Shown: positions 31,828 through 40,106 of the stretch, piece after piece | Layout of the letters: each line of letters begins with the position of its first letter | Position numbering within the stretch: the stretch's first letter is position 1 | Source: an uncultured Trichormus sp. | GTDB taxonomy: Bacteria; Cyanobacteriota; Cyanobacteriia; Cyanobacteriales; Nostocaceae | Reading direction: 5' to 3' | Length of the DNA stretch: 40,161 nucleotides | Assembly (NCBI GenBank): GCA_936914905.1 | Contig: CAKZGI010000093.1 | Span: 1-40,161 of the forward strand | Position numbers and translations under genes: made by a program | Notes under the pieces: model-generated | What the model was told of the DNA's origin: nothing | The model's database searches: none | Seen by the model: the letters and a program-made list of their open reading frames with translations, nothing else

Positions 31828-32907
31828 CTAATGGTGGACTTGATGCAGCATTTCTGGATGAATGCCTATGTCTTTGCTGTAAGGGGTGAGAAATTCGTCT
31901 ACTGACATATCTGCTAGGTTAATGGACACAGCTTGATTTAGGGTGTCTTTATTAGCAAGTAGCTGTTCTTGCATCCAACTATTAAAAGCTCCTTGGGACT
32001 CTACCACCACTTGGGTTCTCATTGCACCGTGGTAGGGGCCGCACAACTCAGCACAAATTAAGGAATAATCACCGGGAGTTTTGGGTGTGAAGCGAATCTC
32101 GGTTTGTCTACCGGGGATCACATCTTGTTTCAGGCGAAATTCTGGAATCCAAAAGGCATGGATGACATCGTTAGCTGTCATGTTCATTTGTACTTCGCGC
32201 CCTATGGGTACGTGGAGTTGACCTGTAGTGACACCTGTATCTGGATAGGTGAAAATCCACGCGTACTGGAGTGCAGAGACGTTAACGACTAATTGCGGTA
32301 CTTGTCCCTCTTTTTCCGGACTTGCGCCCAAGGTGGGAGCAACACTACCAACACCGGAAGCATTGTGCATTTGGGGAATGTCAGGATTGCGGACCGCTGC
32401 GGTGGACGGGTCTTGCATAGCCTCGTCTGATTTTTCTTGGTTCAGATTTGGTTCTGCGCTGCCTGGTATATCACTTAAAGTAACTGCTATAGCAGTTCCT
32501 GGCATGGACATTGATTCTTGCATGATCGGTGCTTCGTGGGCTGCATGGGGATTGAAGCCGCCGATTTCGTTGTACACATCAAAGCTATATACAGAGATGC
32601 CGATGACGATAATTGCTGGGATCGCTGTCCAGAGGATTTCTAGAGGTACATTACCTTCAATTGGTGGACCGTCTTCGTTGTCACCTCCACGCCGACGATA
32701 TTTGAAGATGGAGTACACTAATACACCTTCAACTATTAAAAATATACCCGTAGAAACCGTCATCATAGCATTAAATAGACCATCTATCAATACGGCTTCA
32801 TCTGATGCGGCCGTGGGTAACAGACCGTGATTTTGACCGTACCAAAGGCTGGCTAGGGTGAGGACGATGCCAATGAGTAACGTCCAGATCGAACTTGGAA
32901 TTTTCAC
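31828..32907 (-). CDS. ctaC: Cytochrome c oxidase subunit II (CtaC)
   Basis: The CuA-bearing subunit that accepts electrons from cytochrome c6 or plastocyanin. The 359-residue protein has a signal-anchor SIWTLLIGIVLTLASLWYGQ, a second membrane segment AMMTVSTGIFLIVEGVLVYS, and LEILWTAIPAIIVIGISVYS. An unusually long acidic/Pro insert (about residues 115-195) separates this from the cupredoxin domain with QYAWIFTYPD, DVIHAFWIPEFRLKQD and the CuA motif CAELCGPYHGAM (Cys, Glu, Cys, His, Met). It is the first gene of ctaCDE and is divergent from ctaA. Confidence 0.96.
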   Translation of the reverse strand: MKIPSSIWTLLIGIVLTLASLWYGQNHGLLPTAASDEAVLIDGLFNAMMTVSTGIFLIVEGVLVYSIFKYRRRGGDNEDGPPIEGNVPLEILWTAIPAIIVIGISVYSFDVYNEIGGFNPHAAHEAPIMQESMSMPGTAIAVTLSDIPGSAEPNLNQEKSDEAMQDPSTAAVRNPDIPQMHNASGVGSVAPTLGASPEKEGQVPQLVVNVSALQYAWIFTYPDTGVTTGQLHVPIGREVQMNMTANDVIHAFWIPEFRLKQDVIPGRQTEIRFTPKTPGDYSLICAELCGPYHGAMRTQVVVESQGAFNSWMQEQLLANKDTLNQAVSINLADMSVDEFLTPYSKDIGIHPEMLHQVHH

Positions 32908-33323
32908 GGCTTACTTAATGGAATTGATTACGTTATTTCAAACTAACTCACTTACTAAGGTAGTGCAGGCTAGGGAATATAGATTATAAATATCTGAAAT
33001 TTTTATTAATTTTTTTGACTAGGTTACTAATCTTGAGTAAAGGTATTCATATTGATGTTGTCAACAATAAATGATAATTAACACCAAAACTTAAGGAAAA
33101 TGTTGGCAATTATTTAGATTTTCCTAAATAATTGCCAACATTTAATTATTCACATCTTAAAAAATACCTAAATCTTACAGCTAAAAGTAGGTGGAGTGAT
33201 TCAAAGTATAAGGGAAAGCCAATTTTTAAACCTTAGCTCATAGGTTAGGGTGGAAATAGGTCTGGACTGATCAAATAGTAAATTTTAAGAATATCTACCT
33301 CAAGCGGGCAGAAGGTATCGTTG
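32908..33323. other. Divergent ctaC-ctaA promoter region
   Basis: About 415 bases of AT-rich sequence between oppositely transcribed respiratory genes. It must hold promoters for both. The only structure seen is the perfect hairpin at 33098-33143. No confident -10/-35 pair or known operator was identified. Confidence 0.5.
33098..33143. repeat. Perfect 20-bp hairpin between ctaC and ctaA
   Basis: The arms 33098-33117 and 33124-33143 are exact reverse complements around ATTTTC. It is AT-rich, with no U-run on either side and no obvious target duplication. Its place between divergent genes allows a regulatory or recombinational origin. Confidence 0.9.
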
Positions 33324-34259
33324 ATGAACGAATTTCTCCTACAACAACAAAATGAAGCGGCAACCCAACACAATAGCCCCAAGGAAGTAATTCGTCGTTT
33401 GGTGTGGAAGATTTGCATAGCCACCTTGATTTTGATGGCCATAGGCAGTGCCACCCGCGTGATGAATGCTGGACTTGCTTGCCCAGACTGGCCTTTGTGC
33501 TATGGAGAATTGGTGCCGGCTAAACAAATGAATCTCCAGGTGTTCTTGGAGTGGTTTCACAGAATGGATGCGGCTTTGATTGGTTGTAGCGCGATCGCTC
33601 TTTTGGGTTTATCCTGGTGGCATCGTCGTGTTCTACCCAACTGGCTACCTTGGGCTTCTGCATTTGCCCTGTTCTTAATCGTTTTCCAAGGTGTTTTGGG
33701 AGGGCTTACTGTTACCGAATTGCTGCGGTTTGATATTGTTACCGCCCATTTGGGAACGGCGCTATTATTCTTGACTACCCTCCTGGTCATCGGTACAGCA
33801 CTTAGCCCGTATCAAGTAACTGGAACGGTTGGTAAGCTGCCTTGGCTGGGTTTAGCTGCCTCTGTTTTAGTTTACTTACAAAATCTACTAGGTGCTGTGG
33901 TAGGTTCTCGCTGGGCCCTACATCAATGTTTTATTGGGGATCAACTCTGTGGAGTGATGTACAGCCATATCTTTGGTTTAGTGCCACCGTCGGTAGCAAC
34001 GTTAGGAGTTGTATTAATTTCCTGGCGCACACCAGCACTGCACCCAGCCTTGCGAAAATTGGCAAATCTGGCGGGTGGGTTGTTAATTTTACAACTAGTT
34101 TTAGGAGTTGCTACCTTCCAGCTACATTTACAAGTCGAACCTCTTACTGTTTCTCATCAAGCCATTGGTGCAACTTTGTTAGGTAGTTTGGTTGTGTTCA
34201 CAGTTTTAGCAGTACGGGACTGGTTTGCTAACCGAAAAATCAAAATTGGGAATGGGTGA
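33324..34259 (+). CDS. ctaA: Heme A synthase (CtaA/COX15)
   Basis: CtaA oxidises the C8 methyl group of heme O to formyl, giving heme A for the oxidase encoded next door. The 311-residue membrane protein has eight hydrophobic segments. Conserved features are GSATRVMNAGLACPDWPLCY (Cys-containing loop after helix 1), FLEWFHRMDAALIG (heme-ligand His), TAHLGTALLFL (His), WALHQCF with a second Cys loop, and PLTVSHQAIGATLLG (His). The ATG at 33324 is preferred over the TTG three bases earlier. It probably forms an operon with ctaB 90 bases downstream. Confidence 0.94.
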   Translation: MNEFLLQQQNEAATQHNSPKEVIRRLVWKICIATLILMAIGSATRVMNAGLACPDWPLCYGELVPAKQMNLQVFLEWFHRMDAALIGCSAIALLGLSWWHRRVLPNWLPWASAFALFLIVFQGVLGGLTVTELLRFDIVTAHLGTALLFLTTLLVIGTALSPYQVTGTVGKLPWLGLAASVLVYLQNLLGAVVGSRWALHQCFIGDQLCGVMYSHIFGLVPPSVATLGVVLISWRTPALHPALRKLANLAGGLLILQLVLGVATFQLHLQVEPLTVSHQAIGATLLGSLVVFTVLAVRDWFANRKIKIGNG

Positions 34260-34282
34260 TTGGTAATTGGTAATTGGTGATT
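34256..34282. repeat. ATTGGTA heptamer repeats between ctaA and ctaB
   Basis: Three to four GATTGGTAATTGGTAATTGG units follow the ctaA stop codon. This is the same heptamer family as at 29939-29994. Confidence 0.8.
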
Positions 34283-34348
34283 CTTTCCCAGTCCCCAGTC
34301 CCTAATTCCCTCAGTTATTGACAAATTAAGGAAAGAGAGAGAGCCAAC

Positions 34349-35302
34349 ATGATTGAGACTAATGTCTCTCGTCGCCACCACGATACATTTCTACAAGTAA
34401 TTCAGAGTTACTACCAGCTAACCAAACCCCGAATTATTCCTTTGCTGTTGATTACGACTGCGGGGAGTATGTGGATAGCTGCTAAGGGGCAGGTTGATCC
34501 CTGGTTGTTGATTGTGACTTTGATTGGTGGTACTTTGGCTGCTGCCAGCGCCCAAACGATTAACTGTATCTATGACCGTGATATAGATTATGACATGGAA
34601 CGGACGCGCCATCGTCCTATGCCTTCTGGTAGGGTTCAGCCTCGTGATGCTCTGATTTTTGCGATCACACTGGCTGTTGCTTCTTTTACCCTCCTGACAG
34701 TATTCGCCAATTTACTGGCAGCGCTTTTAGCATTTTCTGGCATCGTTTTTTATGTTTTAGTCTATACACATTGGCTAAAACGCCATAGCACTCAAAATAT
34801 TGTTATTGGTGGTGCTGCTGGAGCAATACCCGCTTTGGTGGGTTGGGCAGCGGTTACTGATACTTTAAGCTGGGCTGCTTGGCTAATTTTTGCGATCGTT
34901 TTCTTGTGGACTCCTCCTCATTTCTGGGCTTTGGCTTTGATGATTCGTGATGATTATGCCAAGGTAGGGATACCTATGTTACCTGTGGTCGCTGGTGATC
35001 AGGCAACGGTACGCCAGATTTGGTACTACACTGTGGTGACAGTGATTACAACGGTTTTGCTGTTTTATCCTTTACACGCTAGTGGTGTTGTCTATGCAGT
35101 TATCGCTTTAAGTTTGGGTGGATTTTTCATCCACAAAGCTTGGCGTTTGTTGCAAAGTCCAGAGGATCGAACTGTGGCTAGGGAGTTGTTTCTTTATTCC
35201 ATTTCCTACATGATGCTTTTGTGTCTGGCCATGGTGATTGATAGTCTTCCTTTTACTCGCACTCTGGTGACGGCTGTGCTTAGTTATTTGCATTTGGTTT
35301 AG
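34349..35302 (+). CDS. ctaB: Heme O synthase (protoheme IX farnesyltransferase, CtaB)
   Basis: CtaB adds a farnesyl group to the vinyl group of protoheme to make heme O, the precursor for CtaA. The 317-residue UbiA-superfamily membrane protein has the prenyl-diphosphate-binding motif [20 protein letters not shown] (Asn and two Asp pairs, about residues 72-91), the [18 protein letters not shown] segment, [34 protein letters not shown], and eight to nine membrane helices. Length is typical. An intrinsic-terminator-like hairpin follows. Confidence 0.96.
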   Translation: MIETNVSRRHHDTFLQVIQSYYQLTKPRIIPLLLITTAGSMWIAAKGQVDPWLLIVTLIGGTLAAASAQTINCIYDRDIDYDMERTRHRPMPSGRVQPRDALIFAITLAVASFTLLTVFANLLAALLAFSGIVFYVLVYTHWLKRHSTQNIVIGGAAGAIPALVGWAAVTDTLSWAAWLIFAIVFLWTPPHFWALALMIRDDYAKVGIPMLPVVAGDQATVRQIWYYTVVTVITTVLLFYPLHASGVVYAVIALSLGGFFIHKAWRLLQSPEDRTVARELFLYSISYMMLLCLAMVIDSLPFTRTLVTAVLSYLHLV

Positions 35303-35319
35303 GTAAGGTAAGTGTTAAG

Positions 35320-35363
35320 AGCGATCGTATTCTAATTTTTTTGGAGAGCGATCGCTTTTTTTT
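35320..35363 (+). terminator. Terminator after ctaB built from HIP1 palindromes
   Basis: AGCGATCG (35320-35327) pairs with CGATCGCT (35349-35356) around a T-rich loop, followed by a run of eight to nine T. Position and polarity fit an intrinsic terminator of the ctaA-ctaB operon, made from two HIP1-like sites. Confidence 0.6.
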
Positions 35364-35557
35364 ACAGCCATTTTCAGATAGATGAACACATCTAGATTTA
35401 GTTTCGCGTAAAGACGCAAAGGAGCAAAGAGGAATTGTTATTTAAGCCGAATCAAAGAGATTAGAAAATCCTGGAAAATTACCTTTAAAAAATTATCATC
35501 ATGTCTTTCATATCCTTGTAGCGAATTTATGAACTTGTAGGACATTTAATTTCCATA

Positions 35558-35908
35558 ATGTCCTACTAATTTACCTTTGCAGCAAGCCTTTTAGGGAGAA
35601 ACGCGATTTTGTGAGGTGGGGCTAAAAGTGTGCTTTTAGCCCCACCTCACAAAATCGCGTTTCTCCCGCCTTTTAAAAATCCTTCTAAACTGATTAAATT
35701 TTCTTTTGTATAGATAAACTTATATATTTCATGTTGAAAAGTATCCTCTAAATGTCCTTGTTCTCCTGCACATTTTTTATTACACCAAATAATCATTTCC
35801 CATTTTCATCATCTTTAGATCTGTTATTATAGAAATAATATGTCAAAATAGAATCAATACTTCTAGCCTGAAAATATGTACCTCCAAGTTCTTTAGCGAA
35901 TGCCATAT
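35558..35908 (-). pseudogene. Small gene remnant next to the ATPase pseudogene, interrupted by a hairpin element
   Basis: A strong site (AGGAGAAAGAT) precedes the ATG at 35906-35908. The frame reads MAFAKELGGTYFQARSIDSI and LTYYFYNNRSKDDEN, then loses one base. The corrected frame continues WEMIIWCNKKCAGEQGHLED, TFQHEIYKFIYTKE and LEGFLKG, where a 74-bp hairpin is inserted, then LLQR and a stop. The ancestral product was about 80-85 residues. I do not recognise the family. Its position directly after an SMC-like ATPase is compatible with a small partner in a multi-component system, which is speculative. Confidence 0.5.
35586..35675. mobile_element. 74-bp perfect-hairpin insertion with 8-bp target duplication
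   Basis: Arms of 35 bp (35594-35628 and 35633-35667) are exact reverse complements around a 4-base TGTG loop. The hairpin is bordered on both sides by GCCTTTTA (35586-35593 and 35668-35675), which joins cleanly into one coding stretch (FLKG-LLQR) when the hairpin and one repeat are removed. It therefore behaves as a tiny non-autonomous inserted element (MITE-like). The parent transposase is unknown. Confidence 0.85.
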
Positions 35909-35934
35909 CTTTCTCCTAGATTTGTGATTAATTA

Positions 35935-36545
35935 TTTCATTAATAAAATTTAATAATCCAATTAATAATAACTCTCCAGAATTCATGAAAAGCTGAGCTA
36001 ACCAATGTCCTTACCTTTCAATAAAGTAGGGTTGCCCCTCAGAGCGATATATTTCTTGATCAAGTTTTTTTATTTTGATTTTTTCAGGCCAGAATAGGAA
36101 TTTTCATAATCTCTCAATACCTTTCGTAAATTATTTATAATAAAAATGTTTGCATCACGTAATTCAGATTCTTTTATGGAAGAATCTATATTCAATATCA
36201 ATTTGTTAACATCTGAAAATCTTGAAACAAACATCAAACTACCCTCAAAAAATCCACTAAAAATTATCCGTTCGTCTTTTTAGTGAGAGAATGTCCATCT
36301 TCTTGAATTTTTCATATAGGTATTTTCTTTAGCGTTTAATTTGAATTAAATCTCACTATTTTCATCACCAATAGATTTAAATAATCTCCTTAACACATTC
36401 CTAGATACTAGCTCGGCTAAAGCTGAAGAAATGGTAATTTTACAAACTCTATTTTCCCCTGTAATCGCATACACACCCTTTTCAAAAGGAAGTTCTATAG
36501 GAAACTACCTAATGTTTATGAGATTTTTAATTTGAAGCTCTATCG
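35935..36545 (-). pseudogene. ABC/SMC-type ATPase, decayed (possible former defence gene)
   Basis: On the minus strand the sequence reads IELQIKNLINIR-stop-FPIELPFEKGVYAITGEN, then RVCKITISSALAELVSRNVL. This is the standard N-terminus of SMC/RecF-like ATPases, with a Walker A that should be GxNGxGKST but is now GENRVCKIT. Later come ERIIFSGFFEGSLMF, SRFSDVNKLILNIDSS and VLRDYENSYSGLKK, and after a frame change RSEGQPYFIER-stop-GHWLAQLFMNSGELLLIGLLNFI. The last piece resembles an ABC signature (MxSGE). The start codon is ATA, several stops and shifts are present, and the Walker B part is missing. Similar ATPases are common in phage-defence and DNA-repair systems. Confidence 0.6.
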
Positions 36546-36770
36546 TGAAACACAAAACACAAAATATTTATTTAATTACATGGTTTGGGTTTTTTAACGT
36601 AAACAAGACGTTTTATAGAAAACATAACTTTGAATTGAAAGTCCAAGAATTTAAGTTGCTCTAATACCAAAATGTGATATGATAAATAGTTATCTAAAAA
36701 CCGTGCTGGGTGAAGAACGTAGAGGTAAAACTCAGCACATATACACACTCAGCACAAAGAATTCTGGTTT

Positions 36771-38135
36771 ATGGCACTGCCAATTGTTGCAATTATTGGT
36801 CGCCCCAATGTGGGCAAATCCACTTTAGTTAATCGTCTCGCCGGCGAGCAAACGGCGATAGTCCATGATGAACCGGGTGTGACGCGCGATCGCATCTATC
36901 GTCCGGCATTTTGGGGAAACCGCGAATTTGTGGTAGTCGATACTGGCGGTTTAGTATTTAACGATGACACCGAATTTCTCCCTTTGATTCGTCAACAGGT
37001 ATTAATGGCGCTTTCAGAAGCCTGTGCAGCTATTTTTGTAGTCGATGGACAAACAGGCCCAATGGCAGCGGATCAAGAAATTGCTGATTGGTTACGTCAG
37101 CAGCCTGTACCAATTTTATTGGCTGTCAACAAATGTGAATCACCAGATCAAGGCTTAATTCAAGCTAGTGAATTTTGGGAACTGGGTTTAGGTGAACCTT
37201 ACCCGATTTCGGCAATTCATGGTAGCGGTACAGGGGAAATCCTGGATGAATTAATTACCCACGTCCCCGATGTGAAGGATTCACCCGAAGATAATGTGAT
37301 TAAAGTCGCAATTATAGGTCGTCCCAATGTAGGCAAATCCAGCTTATTGAATGCTTTTGTTGGGGAAGAACGAGCGATCGTTAGCCCCATTTCCGGCACA
37401 ACTCGTGATACCATTGATACAGAAATTGTTAGAAATGGGCAAACTTACCGGTTAATTGACACCGCCGGTATTCGCAAAAAGAAACATATAGAATACGGTA
37501 CTGAATTCTTTAGCATTAACCGTGCTTTTAAAGCCATTCGCCGGGCTGATGTAGTGTTATTAGTATTAGACGCTGAAGATGGAGCGACAGAACAAGACCA
37601 AAAATTAGCAGGTCGCATTATTGAAGAAGGTCGCGCTTGCATTATAGTGGTTAACAAGTGGGATGCTGTAGAAAAAGACTCTTACACCATCTACGACTAC
37701 GAAAAAAGTCTAGAAGCACGCTTACATTTTACCGAATGGGCAGATATAATTTTCGTCAGTGCGGTGACAGGACAGCGGGTAGAAAAGACTTTAGAATTGG
37801 TGAACAAAGCCGCTGAAGCACACAAACATCGTGTCAGCACATCCGTAGTGAATGAAGTCCTCACAGACGCTGTTAGCTGGCATTCTCCACCAACATCACG
37901 GGGCGGTCGTCAAGGTAAGATATATTATGGTACACAAGTAAGTACCCAACCACCAACCTTTGCTTTATTTGTCAACGATGCACAACGGTTTAATGATAAT
38001 TATCGCCGTTACATTGAAAGACAGTTCCGCAAACAATTAGGATTTGATGGTACACCGATTCGTTTATTTTGGCGGAGTAAGAAAGTGCGAGAAATGGAAC
38101 TTGGTAGTCTCAACCGAGCAACTCGCGTAAAATAG
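36771..38135 (+). CDS. der: Der (EngA), double GTPase for 50S ribosome assembly
   Basis: Der is a tandem-GTPase ribosome-assembly factor acting on the large subunit. The 454-residue protein shows two complete G domains: [18 protein letters not shown] (G1, residues 7-24), DTGG and NKCE for the first, then [18 protein letters not shown] (about 182-199), DTAGIRKK and NKWD for the second. The C-terminal KH-like domain (about 355-454) ends [12 protein letters not shown]. Length and motifs are normal. It is followed across about 60 bases of TGACCAA-type repeats by the EcfT-like gene. Confidence 0.97.
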   Translation: MALPIVAIIGRPNVGKSTLVNRLAGEQTAIVHDEPGVTRDRIYRPAFWGNREFVVVDTGGLVFNDDTEFLPLIRQQVLMALSEACAAIFVVDGQTGPMAADQEIADWLRQQPVPILLAVNKCESPDQGLIQASEFWELGLGEPYPISAIHGSGTGEILDELITHVPDVKDSPEDNVIKVAIIGRPNVGKSSLLNAFVGEERAIVSPISGTTRDTIDTEIVRNGQTYRLIDTAGIRKKKHIEYGTEFFSINRAFKAIRRADVVLLVLDAEDGATEQDQKLAGRIIEEGRACIIVVNKWDAVEKDSYTIYDYEKSLEARLHFTEWADIIFVSAVTGQRVEKTLELVNKAAEAHKHRVSTSVVNEVLTDAVSWHSPPTSRGGRQGKIYYGTQVSTQPPTFALFVNDAQRFNDNYRRYIERQFRKQLGFDGTPIRLFWRSKKVREMELGSLNRATRVK

Positions 38136-38139
38136 TAGT

Positions 38140-38192
38140 CACTGGTCATTTGCTCATCACTAATGACCAATGACCAATGACAACTGACTAAA
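38140..38192. repeat. Heptameric repeats (GACCAAT / GTCATTT type) between der and the EcfT-like gene
   Basis: Degenerate TAATGACCAATGACCAATGA units fill the spacer right up to the start of the next gene, replacing any recognisable Shine-Dalgarno. Confidence 0.7.
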
Positions 38193-38194
38193 AA

Positions 38195-39124
38195 ATGGAT
38201 TTACTGCGATCACTGCCTTTAGGATTATATTTAGAACAGCCACAAACTTGGTTACATAAACTAGATCCGCGAGTTAAATTAATTTGGTTATTGAGCTTTC
38301 TCACCAGCTATGTTGTTGCTAACAACTATTGGCGCGTTTTACTAGTTATACTGCTAATTATTTTTACCCTAATTGCCAGGATTCCACTGAGAGTATGGCG
38401 GCAACAAATGGGCTGGCTGTTAGTGCTATCATTTATGGTGCTGGCACTTGGTGCAATTAGTCCTGACGGACTAGGTATAAATTATCAATCGCGTCTACCA
38501 CCCAATCAACAAGTATCAACTCAATTAGCAACTCCTCAGAATACTAAAAGCAATTCAGAAACAGCAAGTAGTAAAAAACAATATAGATATGTGCTATTTA
38601 ATAAAGGACCAGTGAAAGTAAATCGCCGTTCCTTAGATTTAGCAATTAGCCTGAGTACAATAGTATTTACTGTAATTTACAGCACTAATTTATATCTGTT
38701 GACAACCGCACCAGAAGAAATAACTTCTGGAATAGAAAGCTTAATGCAACCCCTACGAAGGTTTAAAATACCAGTCACAGAAATCACCCTGACTCTAACT
38801 TTATCTTTGCGGTTTATTCCCCTAGTCTTAGAAGAAATCCAAAACCTAATTCGTTCTGTCATGACTAGAGCAATTAATTGGAAAAAACTAGGATTAAAAG
38901 GAGGAGCTAAAGTTTGGTTAATTGTCATTGAAAGACTATTAGAAAACCTGCTTTTACGTGCTGAACAAATGGCAAATGCTATGATGGTAAGAGGTTTTAC
39001 TAGTCCTAATGAACATCGAGTTAAATGGCAAGAATTACAATTAGGAACAGGTGATTGGCTGGCTATAGTGATTTTAATTATATTTTGGAGTTTAAGAATA
39101 GCCTTGGGTACAGAAGTTTCTTAG
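38195..39124 (+). CDS. CbiQ/EcfT-family transmembrane protein
   Basis: EcfT proteins are the membrane scaffold of energy-coupling-factor vitamin or metal transporters, linking two ATPases to a substrate-binding S component. The 309-residue protein begins MDLLRSLPLGLYLEQPQTWL with HKLDPRVKLIWLLSFL (the typical LDPRxKL start, about residues 22-37) and has about five to six membrane segments. It carries a hydrophilic loop of about 50 residues (Asn/Gln/Ser-rich, about 95-145), the coupling region around VMTRAINWKKLG and, near the C-terminus, MANAMMVRGFTSP. No ATPase or S component is nearby, as is usual for cyanobacterial stand-alone EcfT genes. Cobalt, nickel or biotin are possible substrates. 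Confidence 0.88.
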   Translation: MDLLRSLPLGLYLEQPQTWLHKLDPRVKLIWLLSFLTSYVVANNYWRVLLVILLIIFTLIARIPLRVWRQQMGWLLVLSFMVLALGAISPDGLGINYQSRLPPNQQVSTQLATPQNTKSNSETASSKKQYRYVLFNKGPVKVNRRSLDLAISLSTIVFTVIYSTNLYLLTTAPEEITSGIESLMQPLRRFKIPVTEITLTLTLSLRFIPLVLEEIQNLIRSVMTRAINWKKLGLKGGAKVWLIVIERLLENLLLRAEQMANAMMVRGFTSPNEHRVKWQELQLGTGDWLAIVILIIFWSLRIALGTEVS

Positions 39125-39437
39125 AAAATATTTTAAAACTTGTTGGTGATGTATCACACAGTTTTGAATCCCCCTATATCCACACCACTTATGTCAAGCT
39201 TTCTAAAGGGGGATTTGCATACAATTTAATCTGAGAGGATGTTTGAAAAGTTGGAAAAGGTATAATTTGTCATTCTGTATCTCTTCGGGACACTGCGTGA
39301 ATACGAAGCGTGCCGGAGGCTATAGAATCTAGGGTTTGAGCGATTAATCTGAGATACTTCGCTGCGCTACGTAGCCTGTAGGAAGCAAGCTACAGCATGA
39401 AGTTTTAAACACCCTCTGAGACTTGACAAACAACCTC
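39125..39437. other. Intergenic region rich in dispersed repeats
   Basis: About 310 bases. AATCCCCCT and AGGGGGATT near 39167-39214 form a 9-bp stem around a long loop. Further on are GC-rich repeat words (CTTCGGGACACTGCGTGAAT, then CGAAGCGTGCCGGAGGC, and TTCGCTGCGCTACGTAGCC) at 39285-39400. No gene is supported. Confidence 0.55.
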
Positions 39438-39800
39438 TTAGATTTTATAAACGTTCATCCAATGTAAAAACAAACCTAATCCCCAACCCAATAGGGGAAA
39501 AATAGCCCAGAAATATCCAGGACTTGTGAACAGATTCAACAGAATCAAAAATCCATTGACTGCAATAAAAGTAATCAGATGTAATTTGAATTCTTGCTGT
39601 TTTTGATTATTAGACATCTGCTGTTTTTTAACTTCAACTTCTTTGGTTAACCATTCTCGTTCTGCAGCTTTTAAGGATTCGGAAGAAACACCTAATTCTG
39701 ATGCTATTTCTATAATATGTTCCCGTGTAAATTCTCCCTCTTGCTTACGTTTAAAAGCGACTTCAAGAATCTGTTGCATTTCTTCTGAATTGTAAGTCAT
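39438..39800 (-). CDS. 2TM-domain protein
   Basis: About 120 residues from the ATG at 39798-39800 (MTYNSEEMQQILEVAFKRKQ). The N-terminal half is helical and charged (EFTREHIIEIASELGVSSES, AEREWLTKEVEVKKQQ), resembling the cytoplasmic helical part found before 2TM domains. The C-terminal half has two membrane helices (LHLITFIAVNGFLILLNLFT and YFWAIFPLLGWGLGLFLHW) matching the 2TM family. This family often sits beside histidine kinases, but none is here. Function unknown. The TTG two codons upstream is a less likely start. Confidence 0.85.
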   Translation of the reverse strand: MTYNSEEMQQILEVAFKRKQEGEFTREHIIEIASELGVSSESLKAAEREWLTKEVEVKKQQMSNNQKQQEFKLHLITFIAVNGFLILLNLFTSPGYFWAIFPLLGWGLGLFLHWMNVYKI

Positions 39801-40106
39801 TATCAATACCTAAAATGGTTAAAAGTCATTGTGAGATTTACTTATGAAGGGGTAGATACACAACCATTAAAAAATATATTGGCCTTGAGAAACACATTTT
39901 ATAGCTGAATAAATAATTGCTGTAGTAGTTAAAAACACGAATTTAATAAGAGATTCAGATGTCCTACTTCTTAAAAAGATCCAGGATCTGTTGTTAAAAT
40001 TATTTTGTTATATCCATCCTAAACCCTAAGGAGAGTGGATTAAATAAGGTGTAAGAGTGCCAATAATATCTATACTCTAGAAGAGTAGATGGAGAATTGG
40101 TAGATT
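39801..40106. other. Intergenic region, no gene seen
   Basis: About 305 bases, AT-rich, with no supported gene. The last ~80 bases (AAGGAGAGTGGATTAAATAA, then GGTGTAAGAGTGCC) may be the leader, or the end of an insertion sequence, belonging to the ORF that starts at 40107. Confidence 0.4.

Noticed and set aside
32249-32830. 193-codon open frame on the plus strand opposite ctaC
   Set aside because: It is a shadow of ctaC in another frame, with no protein-like features of its own.
33842-34186. 114-codon open frame overlapping ctaA in another frame
   Set aside because: It is fully inside ctaA, is Ser/Cys/Phe-rich from codon shadowing and has no ribosome site.
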